Shown here one piece after another: positions 35,130 to 46,081 of a stretch of DNA of 64,000 bases; within the stretch, counting starts at the first letter, position 1, and each line of letters starts with the position of its first letter. A program made the translations under genes and the position numbers. The notes under the pieces are model-generated. The model worked only from the letters and a program-made list of their open reading frames with translations, ran no database searches and was not told where the DNA came from. The stretch covers positions 18,917,491 to 18,981,490 of the forward strand of contig OY743190.1 in assembly GCA_963555705.1 (NCBI GenBank), in the 5' to 3' direction. This DNA is from Ligustrum vulgare. Its lineage: Eukaryota; Streptophyta; Magnoliopsida; Lamiales; Oleaceae.

Positions 35130-36471
35130 ATGGGAAAAGACAATAGAAAAGATCCGGCTTGGAAATACGGGAGAGAAGTTGAAAAAGCGGGAGAGAAAAG
35201 AGCATATGTCTACATTGAATGTATGTTTTGTAAGAAAATCATAACTGGAGGGGTCAAGCGGATGAAAGAGCATTTAGCGGGTACTCACAAGAATGTAGCC
35301 CCGTGTCCTGGAGTTCCTGTAGATGTTAAAAAGGAGATTGAAGCATATATGAATGAAGGGAAGTTAAAGAGGAATCTTGCTCAACAACAACTTGAGGACA
35401 TGATTGAAGGTGGTTCTTACCACCATACTAAGAATGTTGTTGACGATGACTCTACGAGAGGTGTTAGAGGCCCGATTGATAGATTTGTCACAAATATTGC
35501 TGATGAAGAGACTCCAAAGATGAGTGGAGCTAAACTGAAGGAGTTGCGTAACAATGTTTGTATGGACATTGGTCGCTTCTTTTTTGAAAATGCATTGCCT
35601 TTCCACGTCATAGAATCTCCCTCTTTTAAGAACATGTGTCGGGCAATTGGGTCTTATGGTAGGGGTTTTACACCTCCTTCAATGTATGAGCTCCGAACTT
35701 GGATTCTTAAGGAAGAAGAGAAAACGACTGAAAAGATTGTTCTAGATATAAAATCAACGTGGAAGACAACTGGGGTTTCTATATTATCCGACGGATGGTC
35801 TGATTTGAGAAATAGGAGCTTGATAAATTTTTTAGTGAATAATCCCAACGGAAGCGTGTTTTTGAAATCTGTTGATGCATCTGATGCAATTAAGGATGCA
35901 AATCTCATGTTCAAAATGTTGGATGATATTGTTGAAGAAATTGGAGAAGGAATCGTTTAACAACAAACAGATTGGAGAAATTGGTTTATATCATGTACAA
36001 CAAAAGGCTCAAAGATCGACACGTGAGATTGCAATCGCTCCAAGAGGGAGACGATCCTTTACTTGTTGACATAAGAGATTATCCGTCAGATGATGAGTGG
36101 GTTGCTGATGTTGGTAGTAGTAGTACACAAGGAATAGAGAGTTCTACTTCTACTCGCACGCAAGGTTCCCATAAAAGAAAGCACATTGTTTCACAAAGTG
36201 GTATTTTTATTAATATAATTTAACTTTATCTTTGTTTATAAAATAAAATAAAAATAAATATAATCTTATCTTGTTTCTTGAATTTACAGATAAAGGGAAG
36301 GGGAAGAATATCTTAGTGGATGAGGAGGAAGAATGGATAGAAGTAGATAGTGAAGATGAAGAAGATGATAGACCAATTAGATATGATGACGACTCCTTGG
36401 AAGATCCCACTAGTCCTAGTAGTGAAGATGGAGATTATGGAGATGATCAAGATATTAGCACAGCTTTTTAG
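35130..36471 (+). pseudogene. hAT transposase lacking its catalytic core (BED + DUF659 + tail)
   Basis: The frame 35130-35960 starts MGKDNRKDPAWKYG after a probable 5' intron. It gives a BED zinc finger (C-X2-C ... H-X4-H, within CMFCKK to HLAGTH) and a DUF659 start (CRAIGSYGRGFTPPSMYELR, then TGVSILSDGWSD, the first catalytic-Asp region). At about 35945 it jumps out of frame into the C-terminal tail RLEKLVYIMYNKRLKDRH and PSDDEWVADVG. A GT/AG intron (about 36201-36289) leads to an acidic Asp/Glu-rich last exon ending at 36471. The remaining catalytic residues and the hAT dimerisation domain are deleted. An N-terminal DNA-binding protein could still be made and might act on related elements; that is inference. 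Confidence 0.88.
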
Positions 36472-38344
36472 ATTATCTATATATCTTATTAGTTTTTTGT
36501 TTGATGTGATGTGACTAGTTTACTACACACGGTAGTCTTTTTGATAGTCTATATATAGGCGTATAATATTCTTGCGTGACTATTTAGTAAGATTGCTCAA
36601 CTAGCTCTTTTTTGGTGAAATATTGTGCTATCTATTATTGAAATCTGAGTTTTCATAGTATTTTTTTATTTTGTGGCTAATTTTTAGGTTCGTATTGAGG
36701 CTTACGCCTCAACACGCCTCGAGGCTTACGCCTCGCCTCACAAGCAAAAACCGCCTCGAGGCTTAGTTCCGCCTTTTAAAACATTGCAACCACCAAAAAT
36801 CACCAATAACCATCGACAGCCAAATTCACCCAAAAAAATCAAACTCCAAACCAAGAACAAAACAAGAAAACTCATCACTTACCTCAGTCCACCACTGTGA
36901 CAGATTTATCACTGGAAAAATCAAAACCAAATCCAAATCCCAAGACTCGGTTTCCCCTCGGTTTCGCACCAATCACGTACCAAAAATCTACAAACCCTAA
37001 CCTATTGCACGCCTTGCTGCTCGCCGCCGCTCGATGGCGGAATTTCGTCGGCAAAACGCCGGTGACAGTCGGGTTTGGGGAGAGGGGCCTCGTCGCCCCT
37101 TTCTTCTCTTTTCTCTCTCTCAATCCCCGATTTGAGAGAGAGAAATGTGTATATGTATATTTATTTTAGTTTTGAAAATTATATTTTTTGGTCCCCAAGT
37201 TTTAAAAGGTGTCAATTTCAATCCTTTCACTTTAAAAATCATTTATTTTAGTGCCCAAAATTTTAAAAGTATCCATTTTAGTTCCGCTAGTTTTAAAGCA
37301 TGTTATTTTTAGCCCCTGTTTTTCTAGAGTTATTTAATTCGGTCCACTTAGTTTTAAAATCATGTAAGTCAGTCCATGCAGTTTTAAATATATTATATTC
37401 AACCTTAGATTTCACAAGATCTAATAATCAGCCCTGAAGATATTTAAAACATACGGGTCAGCCAAATTGTTTTTCAAAATAATTTATTTTGATTTCAGCT
37501 CTTCAAATCCTAACTATGTTTGAATTCTAAATTAATCTCTAAAGCTTTTATTTCTTCTTTTAAAACTCTTTCATTTTAAAACATTTGAATTTCAAAATAC
37601 TAGTTTAAGATTTATTTTATATATTGGCGAGACGAGGCGCTTGGACATTTAGAAGAACGTGAATTTTCTTGCTCAACTTTCAGACTCGTGATTTGAGGTA
37701 GACTCGCCCCCACTAATTAGTTTAAATTATAATTTAAATGTCTTATGTGAAATTATGTGATTTACATGCTTTGATGCATGAGAAGAGAAAAGAATATCTC
37801 TTATGAGATAAGATGAGAAATGATGATGTTATGCATAACTTATGTGCCTTAAGTGCACGAGACGAGACTACACACACCTTATGATTTTAACAGCCTTGAT
37901 TTTGAAAATACAAGAGCCCAAGAATATGATGATGATGTCACTGTATGATTGCATAATTACGTGTTCAATTATTCTGTAAATTAATTATTAGCGATGAGTC
38001 TACTGAGTATTTTTTGAAATACTCATTCCATTATTTTAAAAGTTTTTGCAGATCTCGGAGAAGGCGGTGAATGAAAAGGGCAGCGTTGGCAAATTGAATA
38101 AATGATGATGTTATTAGAAAATTTTATGAATGTTACTCTTTAAATTATTTATCGCTAATTTCATTTAAATAATTGGGATTAAATTTTTTATGAATTGTTC
38201 TATATTTAAATTAATAAAGTTTCTGCTGAAATTTTTAAATAATGAATGTGATGCTTTGAATTAAATTTATTTTTCGCAATAAAGTCAGTTTTAAAGGACA
38301 AAGTGGCGTCCCGGGCTCCGCGGAATCCGGGGCGTTACAACCAA

Positions 38345-39300
38345 CGTCTAGAGATGAAGAGAATTGAAATGAAAAGATAGAACTGTTTAAACAAAATAAG
38401 AAGGAAGGTTTAGTTTTGATTTCATGTAATTTTATATATTTGGATGCAAGTTACAAAGATAAATTAGGAGCTAACATTATATTGAAAATGCACATAGAAA
38501 TTAACTGTTGCTGGAAAGGTACTCATCGTCCTTTTTCTTTAGCTCACAGATTTTCCTCTTCTGAAAGAGGAACATAGATTTGATCATTTAGTTTGCCACA
38601 TTTTCCTTCACTTTGCTATGAACCAGACAGCTATCCCACCTTTCCTTTTCCTTTTTGCTTTCAAATACCTGGTAAATTGGAAGTGAGTTTTTTTTTTTTT
38701 CTTTTTTTCTTTTTTTTCTTTCAGTGAAAGTAGCAACATTTTGACCGACATTTGTTGGAAGATTTCATAGGAAAGATGTAATGGTATGTATTATGCATAT
38801 CTGTAGAGGTGAGTTTAGGCATGATTGAGGCACTATCATTTAAGGGGATATTCTTTATTTTAATAATTTGACTTATTTTGATATTTGTTTAGTTCCCTGA
38901 ATTCTATTAAGGGGGCACTCTTTATCAATTGAAGTTTGATTTTGTTAAGTATTTAGTTTAATTTAGTGAAGTGAGGAGGGCTAATTTGTTTCCTGTGTAT
39001 ATCAATTACCTCCATATGATTTTGGTTATACATTTTCTTCTAGGTTTACCACAGTCAATTTCCATAATTGAGATATGCAAATACAAAGTTAAAGTAGATT
39101 CATGGTTTATCCTTTAACTGATGGAAACCCAGATGTTGGATCACTGTTATTTCATTGTCAATTGGTTCCTGCATGCATACAAGTTGAAGGGGGAATATCT
39201 GTTAGCTGGCTTAAAATTTCCCTTTAAATTTTTTGGTTTCCCATAGCTAAGCTGCATCTCATTTAATTCATCAAAATTGGTAAACAATATATCCTGGCGT
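38345..39300. other. AT-rich spacer before kinase fragment
   Basis: No coding sequence is supported here. It is intron-like AT-rich DNA with a T-rich run near 38690-38720. It is continuous, across the solo-LTR insertion, with the spacer at 31271-32839. Confidence 0.4.
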
Positions 39301-39440
39301 GTACAAGATGATCAGTGAAACTGGAAACTGTAAGAAGCTCTTTATAAATTGTTTATACGAAGCTGGGTTTTTCTTAATTTAGATAATCCTGTATTTTTGC
39401 TACTATTATAGATTGGTATATGGCTCCTGAAGTCTTCATG
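39301..39440 (+). pseudogene. Protein kinase activation-segment fragment (ILK/VIK-like)
   Basis: Two short exon pieces read YKMISETGN (39302-39329, donor GTAAGA) and, after acceptor TATAG, YWYMAPEVFM (39412-39440), with a phase-consistent join. This fits the 'GETGSYRYMAPEVF' activation segment and APE motif of plant Raf/ILK-like kinases. An Arg just before YMAPE has become Trp. The second exon is cut off exactly where the gypsy LTR begins at 39441, and no continuation is visible on the other side of that element at 50701. Confidence 0.65.
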
Positions 39441-40063
39441 TGACGACCCGAAACCTTAACGAATCGAATGTCACGAAACTTGCATAAAGTCATAGGATAA
39501 AAATAATTTAACAAATAATTTCATAATATTTAAATCGTCATAAGAAAGAACTTAAATTAAACATAACGATTTAATAAAGAAGTCAACAATAATTAAATGT
39601 GTCTAGAACTTTTAAAAGTAAAAACTATGGATAAAAGTCTAATTTATTTTCTAATACGTTATCGCTCGTCATCTCCACGCTGACCTTCTCGAACCAATCA
39701 ATTATCTGGAAAGGGGGAAACATGAAGGGGGTGAGAAATCTCAATAAGTATACACGTGTTTATCATAAATCTTGAAATCATAATTCATACGTAATGGAGA
39801 CATGAAAACTATACCGAATATAGGTGGTATGAGTTTGCATGTGTAGCACTACTAAAACTCCGGTCCGAATCTTAGAACATACATATGGACCATAGCATAT
39901 TATTTCAAAAAGCATAATGTTAAATTACATGTATATACTTACCGTCTTGTGGATGAATTAATGATATAACTTTAAAATGCTTCGAACTTTGTGCGTGCTA
40001 AAACTCTCTTGCTTCAAAATTATATATATACTACGTATGTAATATGTATGTTATGATTGATTG

Positions 40064-40122
<59 letters not shown>

Positions 40123-40661
40123 TTTGTGTGTGGTAAAGAGAAGTGACGTGAGGGGGTATTTATAGGGTGAAGTTTAACTAGTTTTGGTATCAAAATCATT
40201 CCTTATATTGAACACATGATTTTGACCAAGATGGAAGTAATATAATTTGTCTTGGAGTAAATAATATTATTTCCATATGAAATAATATTTTTATTTTCAT
40301 AATTCATAATTTTCATGCGTACATATATCTTACCATTTTTCCTATAAATCAAATCTCCAATTTTACCTTATATGGAGATATATACATATATATCAAAATT
40401 TGATTACCACTATTAAGGTAATAACTATTGATTTGAAATTAGTATACTAAAATTAAATATTCTAATATATATCATAACATGCATCATACCAATTATATAT
40501 ATATATAATATAACATAGAATTTTAACCCTAAAAATATACGTGGATTTTTTTTTTTTTTTTGCAGTCCAAATTAATTGCACCCATGATCATTAATTAGTG
40601 GTCAACAACTAATTGATCCCTAAACTTTAAAGTAATTTAACTTAAGAGTATGGATGTTATA
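39441..40661 (-). repeat. 3' LTR of the chromovirus
   Basis: Starts TGACGACCCGAAACC on the plus strand and ends near GGATGTTATA, about 1.22 kb, followed by a pyrimidine-rich stretch that is the complement of the polypurine tract. It contains a (GA)n run of about 25 units at 40068-40118 that is much shorter in the other LTR, and poly-T at 40549-40562. Confidence 0.88.
40068..40118. repeat. (GA)n microsatellite in chromovirus LTR
   Basis: About 25 GA units; the same site in the other LTR (near 50247-50270) has only about 11-12 units plus interruptions, so the tract length changed after insertion. Confidence 0.95.
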
Positions 40662-40719
40662 ATCTACCATCCTTAAAATAAATTTCGTCCTCGGAATTTA
40701 CCTTGGAACTCGTCAAAGA

Positions 40720-42366
40720 GTTGCGGGTACTTGGCTCGCATTTCCACCTCTCGTTCCCACGTGGACTCTTCAATCGAATGGTTTTGCCACTAAACTTTCA
40801 CTAGTGGAATCACTTTATTTCGAAGGGCTTGAAATTTTTGGTTAACGATCCTTAAAGGTACTTTTTCATAACTCAACCTCGTAACTCTATAGACTGGTGG
40901 TTGACCACATGACTTGGATCAGAGACATATTTTCTAAGCATGGACACGTGGAAAACGTCATGCACTGCTGAAAGTTCTGGGGGTAAGGCCAGTTGATATG
41001 CAACATTTCCGACACGTTGCAAGATTTCAAATGGGCCAATATACCTTGGTCGCAACTTACCCTTCTTGCCAAAACATAATACCCCTTTCATTGGTGCAAC
41101 TTTGAGGAAAACTTTATCTCCTACTGAAAACTCCAAGTCCTTTCTTCTCATGTCTGCATAACTCTTCTGCCTATCCGGGGCAGTTTTTATGTTGGCACGA
41201 ATCTTCTCGATGGCTTGCACTGTTTGTTCGATGATCTTGGGACCCAAAATCTTGCGTTCGCCGACTTCATCCCAGTGTACTGGTGATCTACACTTCCTTC
41301 CGTATAATGCCTCGTATGGGGCCATGCCAATGGAAGCATGATAGCTGTTGTTGTACGCGAACTCAACTAACGGTAAATGTTTCTCCCATTGTCCTCCAAA
41401 CTCTAGTACGCATATTCGTAGCATGTCCTCCAATGTCTGAATGGTTCGTTCAGATTGTCCGTCTGTTTGAGGGTGAAATGCTGTGCTAAACTCCAGTTTA
41501 GTGCCCAAGGCTCGGTGTAAACTCTTCCAAAAGTTCGAAGTGAACCTTGGATCTCTATCTGACACAATTGAGACTGGAACCCCATGTAACCTTACTATTT
41601 CGTTTACATATAGTTGTGCAAATTGGTTCATCGTGAAAGTCATCCGTACTGGTAGGAAGTGAGCTGATTTAGTGAGTCTATCCACAATGACCCATATAGC
41701 TTCATGACCTTTTGTCGACTTTGGAAAGCCAACTACAAAATCCATCGTCACATGTTCCCACTTCCATTCAGGAACTTCTAATGGTTCAAGCAGCCCAGAT
41801 GGTCTTTGGTGTTCAACTTTCACTTGTTGGCATATTAGACACTTTTCAACATATTCGACGATTTCTTTCTTCATGTTTCTCCACCAAAACACTCTCTTGA
41901 GGTCTCGGTACATCTTTGTACCCCCTGGATGTACTGAATAAGGAGAGGAGTGGGCCTCTTCTAGAATCTCCTTTTTCAAATCTTCGAAGTTCGGTACGCA
42001 CAACTGCCCTTGGTAATACAATGTTTTTTCTTTGTCCAGGGTGAAATCTTTTCTTTTCTCCACATCGATTTCCATTTTGATAAATTCAAATGACTGATCC
42101 GCCTTCTGATGTTCCCTGATCCTATCATGGAGTGTTGGCCGAATTGAAAGAGCTGTCATTCGAGCTACAGCGCTTAGAGGTGTTACCACCACTTCAAGGC
42201 TCAATTTCTCGAATTCCTTCCATAATGGTTCCTGCATGGTCAAAGCTGCCAATTGACTTGGCACCTTTCGTCTCAAGGCATCTGCTACAACATTCGCCTT
42301 TCCGGGGTGATTATGTATTTCAAAGTCATAATCCTTCACTAATTCGAGCCACTTTCTTTGCCTCAT
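40720..42366 (-). pseudogene. Chromovirus integrase and chromodomain
   Basis: The integrase inserts retroelement cDNA. The open frame 40873-42366 shows the HHCC finger (H ... CLICQQVK), the catalytic core with D (WVIVDRLTKSAHFLP), D (IVSDRDPRFTSNFW) and E (ERTIQTLEDML), the GPF-type C-terminal module (RPRYIGPFEILQRVGNVAYQ) and HDVFHVSMLRKYV. A frameshift near 40875 ends the frame early. The chromodomain-like tail continues in another frame (NKVIPLVKV, then EESTWEREVEMRAKYPQLF) to about 40720, with one further stop. The frame is offset by one base from the RNase H upstream at 42363-42366. Confidence 0.93.
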
Positions 42367-43618
42367 ATTAACTCCTTCTGGGTGAAGATATACTTGAGGC
42401 TCTTATGATCGGTGTAAATGTCACATTTACCCCCGTAAAGGTAGTGTCTCCATATCTTCAAGGCATGAACAACTGCAGCTAACTCCAAATCATGTGTGGG
42501 ATAGTTCTTCTCGTGCGTCTTCAATTGTCGTGATGCATAAGCGACTACTTTGCCTTGTTGCATCAACACACAACCCAAACCTTGCTTCGATGCGTCACTA
42601 TAGATAACAAAACCATCTACACCTTCAGGTATGGTTAAGACCGGAGCATTTGCTAGTTTATGCTTTAAAACCTGAAAAGTTTGTTCACATTTTTCTGTCC
42701 AATTAAACTTTCACCCTTACGTGTTAACTGTGTCAACGGTCCAGATATCTTTGAGAATCCTTCAATGAACCTCCTATAATATCCTGCTAACCCCAAGAAG
42801 CTACGAACTTCTCCTACATTGGTTGGCCTTGACCAATTTGATACAGCCTCAACTTTGCTTGGATCCACTTCTATCCCCTTTGATGTGACAACATGTCCAA
42901 GAAATATCACTCGTTCCAACCAAAACTCACATTTCTTGAATTTTGCGTAGAGCTTCTCCTTCTTTAAGACTCCTAATATGATCCTTAGGTGTTCCTTATG
43001 TTCCTCATGACTCCTCGAGTAGATCAAGATATCATCAATAAACACGATGACAAAGCGATCGAGAAACTCGTGAAAGACACGGTTCATCAAATCCATAAAA
43101 ACTCCAGGAGCGTTAGTTAGGCCAAATGGCATAACTAAGAACTCGTAGTGGCCATACCGAGTTCTGAAAGCTGTCTTTGAGACGTCGCTAGCTTTAATTT
43201 TCAATTGAATGTAACCCGATCTCAAGTCAATCTTGGAAAATACAACTGCACCATGGAGTTGGTCAAACAAGTCCTCAATCCTGGGGAGAGGATACTTGTT
43301 CTTGATAGTGATTCTATTCAATTCTCTATAGTCGATGCACATTCTCATCGAACCATCTTTCTTCTTGACAAATAGTACAGGTGCACCCCAAGGCGACACA
43401 CTAGGTCGTATGAAACCCCTATCCAAAAGTTCCTCGATTTGTGCCTTTAATTCTTCCAGCTCTTTAGGTGCCATTCGGTAAGGAGCTTTAGAAATGGGTG
43501 CAGACCCGGGAATTAGGTCTATAGCAAATTCTACTTCCCGTTCTGGAGGCATTCCAGGCAACTTATCTGGAAAGACTTCTGGAAAGTCTCTAACTATATT
43601 TACATCACCGACCATCAA
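42363..43618 (-). pseudogene. Chromovirus reverse transcriptase and RNase H
   Basis: The RT frame 42665-43618 includes [36 protein letters not shown], the conserved MPFGLTNAP and the catalytic FIDDILIYS (YxDD-type). A one-base loss near 42700 shifts it, and RNase H continues at 42363-42640 as [19 protein letters not shown], then [12 protein letters not shown] and [12 protein letters not shown] second one-base loss in an A-run near 42366 separates it from integrase. Apart from these two small lesions all catalytic motifs are present, as expected for a young copy. Confidence 0.93.
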
Positions 43619-44130
43619 ACCCGTTTTCTCCTCCTGGGCTACTATTTGACATTAAAAACCCTGTACCATCTCCCGATCGCAGAATTTGTCGAGCTTTCAA
43701 AGCTGAGGTAATGCATGGTAGTGATCTCCTTTTTGTTACTAGTAGTCGAAGTTCCTTCTCTCCTAGAATCTGGAAGACTACTTCCTTCTCGAAACATCGA
43801 ATTGTGGCATGGTTCTTTGATAACCAGTCCATACCTAGAATCACGTCGAACTCATGCATGTCTAACACATATAATTATATTCCCAAGTATCTACCATCAA
43901 CCTCTATTCTTGCTGTCTTAACTGTATGAATTGAATTTAACGCATCTCCAGATGGAATGCATACTTCTAAAGGCAATAATACAGGTTCAATATTCATGCC
44001 TAGTCTACGCACACACTTAGAAGATATGAATGAATGTGTGGCACCAGAATCTATTAGTACATAAACAGGAAATCCGGACACTAGAATGTTACCTGCCAAG
44101 ACATTCCGGTCGTGGTCCTCCTCCTATCTT
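43605..44130 (-). pseudogene. Chromovirus aspartic protease
   Basis: The retropepsin active site appears as VLIDSGATHSFIS (44040-44070). The frame 43875-44099 passes through a short break into 43605-43868, which carries DVILGMDWLSKNHATIRC, the conserved flap-side segment before the RT. It lies between the gag zinc knuckle and RT, the usual gypsy order. Confidence 0.88.
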
Positions 44131-44149
44131 GTTAAAGCATATACCATTG

Positions 44150-45137
44150 CCTGTCCCTTGGGTGCCTTCTCTTGCCTCTGCTGTTTGTTGCCATTTTTCT
44201 GCTGTGGGTTACTTTTCGGTGGGTTCTTTGGGCAATACTTGGATATGTGCCCCTATTCGCCACATCGAAAACAAGCATTCGTTCCAACCAGGCATTGTCC
44301 CAAATGATGTTTCTGGCACTTGTTACAAAGTGGGAAGTCTTTTGTGGTAGTCGGAGTTGGGCCGTTTTTATTTTTCTTTGTAAAGTGTTGCTTCTTGTTG
44401 TCCTCCCACTTACGCTTCTCCGGTTGTCCGGACTACTGTTGCTTAGAATCACTGTAAGAATTCTCCCTGAAATTGGCTAATTGGGCTTTAGCTAGCACTG
44501 CATGGTATGTAGGCAATTCAAAAGTTACCACAGCCTGCCTAAGATCATCCCTCAAACCTTGTTTGAAACGCCTTGCACGTTTGAGCTCGCTGTCAACCAA
44601 TTCTGGAGCGTAGCGTGACAACTCGTCAAATTTTCTTTCATAGTCTGTCAAGGTCATTGCTCCCTGTTTCAACATCAAAAACTCTGCTTCCTTCTGGCTC
44701 CGGATACTCGGTGGGTAGTACTTTTGAAGGAATAGTTCCTTGAATTGATCCTATGTCCATATGTGGTTGCGAGCTCTAGACCTAGCGGTTGAGTCCCACC
44801 AGTGTCTGGCTCCTTTTTGCAACATGAATGCTGCACAAGTTACCTTCTTCGGGTTTGGACATTCGATGAGGTCAAATATCCTCTCAATATTAGCTATCCA
44901 ATCTTCAACTATCAACGGGTCAGGACCACCCTCAAAAGTTGGCGGTTGAAGCTTTCTAAATTGCTCAACAATAGCAGCAGAATTCCTTTGGAACTCGGTA
45001 GGAGGTACTGGAGCTGGCGGCGGTGCTGCCTGAGTGAAATTTTGCATCATTTCCATGAACTGTTGAGCAAATTGCGCGTCATTGGTATTGCCCGTAGTGG
45101 CATTCCTATTATTTGTATTTCTACTGCGAGTATCCAT
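44150..45137 (-). pseudogene. Chromovirus gag (capsid and zinc knuckle)
   Basis: The gag frame starts MDTRSRNTNNRNATTG at 45137. It has LQPPTFEGGPDPLIVEDWI and TCAAFMLQKGARHWWDS (44760-45000), then after a frame break LTDYERKFDELSRYAPELV (44433-44678). The nucleocapsid follows at about 44230-44330 as CFRCGE-GHISKYC, a CCHC zinc knuckle with one base change making a stop. The breaks between pieces are single-base or stop changes. Confidence 0.9.
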
Positions 45138-45364
45138 CTCCTTAAATAAAATGGAAAAATTACTAAGAATTGAGACGAATTTAGGAAACATAACACAATA
45201 ACATGTTTTATTAAAAATTCGCAAATTCACATAGATAACGGATCGCCAGACATGCTTGACGTCCAAAAAAACTAAAACTTCAAGGAAAAAAAAAAAAGAA
45301 CTGGAGGACTTAAGTTTAGCATAAAATTATAAAAGCTATCTAATAATTCTTCCCAGATTCCTCT

Positions 45365-45832
45365 CTATGACCCGCCCCTTGGTTCAATAGCTGAATACGA
45401 AGCTGGATTATAATCCTCACTTGGGTCCTCTTCGATATAATCCCCATTAATATCATTAACCTCGGGTATAGTTAGTACATTGCTTGGATTGGGGTCGTGG
45501 CACGGCACCTTCTCAGTATCCTTGAAGTCTTCGTGATTCACCCTCCACTTTTCCCTTAGGCATTGGAGTAGCATATCTGGGGAGGTTTGGTAGTCGAAGG
45601 TTTCTTCGATCTTTTTGATGAATTGTCTCCAATAAGGTGTGAGGGTTCAGTCAAGATGATACACGATCTCATCTCTATGGAATTTGTGCCCATTCGCCCT
45701 TGCCCCTCGGTGAATCCTTTCCATGGCATCTAGGTGTAGCATTAAACCGTGATTAGGATTTCTTTTATAATTCCTATGCAACAAGGTAAAATACTTGCGC
45801 CTCTCCGTCTGGGTGGTTTGTCCCTCTTCCAC
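45365..45832 (-). pseudogene. Extra ORF upstream of chromovirus gag
   Basis: Two minus-strand open stretches, 45647-45832 (starts MEEGQTTQTERRKYF) and 45365-45574 (ends YSAIEPRGGS), are in one frame separated by a single TGA near 45650. Together they make about 155 codons, ending about 230 bp before gag. Features visible: a charged segment LLHRNYKRNPNHGLMLHLDA, then WRQFIKKIEETFDYQTSPDM and an acidic tail EEDPSEDYNP. I do not recognise a domain. Length and composition suggest a real accessory reading frame of this lineage. Confidence 0.5.
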
Positions 45833-46081
45833 TCACCATCTATAAGAAAGGGAAAGGAACATAATTACTTTTCTTTCTTTCAAGAATGGAAGTTTTTTTT
45901 CAAGAGTTTCATAAATGGATGTTGCTATTATCGAAATTTCATGTGTATTTCTTTAAAGTTTATCCATAGAGTTTTGAGAGGAGGAATTGTTTTCTAGTAG
46001 TACTATTATCTTTGTTTTATTGATTTGGACATCACTATTAAAAGGCTTCGAAGAAATTGGAGGGGTCACTGCGGTCCCACT

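Larger units (their letters stand above)
34069..36786 (+). mobile_element. Internally deleted hAT transposon
   Basis: The 5' end CAGTGTTTGAAAAGGCG and the 3' end CGCCTTTTAAAACATTG form 17-bp terminal inverted repeats with two mismatches. A perfect 8-bp duplication CAACCACC flanks it (34061-34068 and 36787-36794). Both subterminal regions carry many GAGGCG/CGCCTC words (34080-34230 and 36690-36770), as expected for transposase-binding sites. It contains N- and C-terminal transposase parts but not the catalytic core. It sits inside the solo LTR 32845-38339 and is therefore younger. Confidence 0.93.
32845..38339. mobile_element. Solo LTR (~2.8 kb) of a Ty3/gypsy family, split by hAT
   Basis: Starts TGTAGCAACCGAGAAT and ends GGGGCGTTACA, flanked by a perfect 5-bp duplication ACCAA (32840-32844 and 38340-38344). 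Without the hAT element (34069-36786 plus one target copy) it is about 2.77 kb and has no internal gag-pol, so it is a solo LTR. It shares long blocks with the solo LTR at 46082-48558, for example 'ccaatcacgtaccaaaaatc' (36969 and 47110) and the 'ctgctcgccgccgctcga' block. Its left part is CCACC-rich and creates meaningless His/Pro-rich open frames; its right part has degenerate 'tttagtcccc' repeats. Confidence 0.9.
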
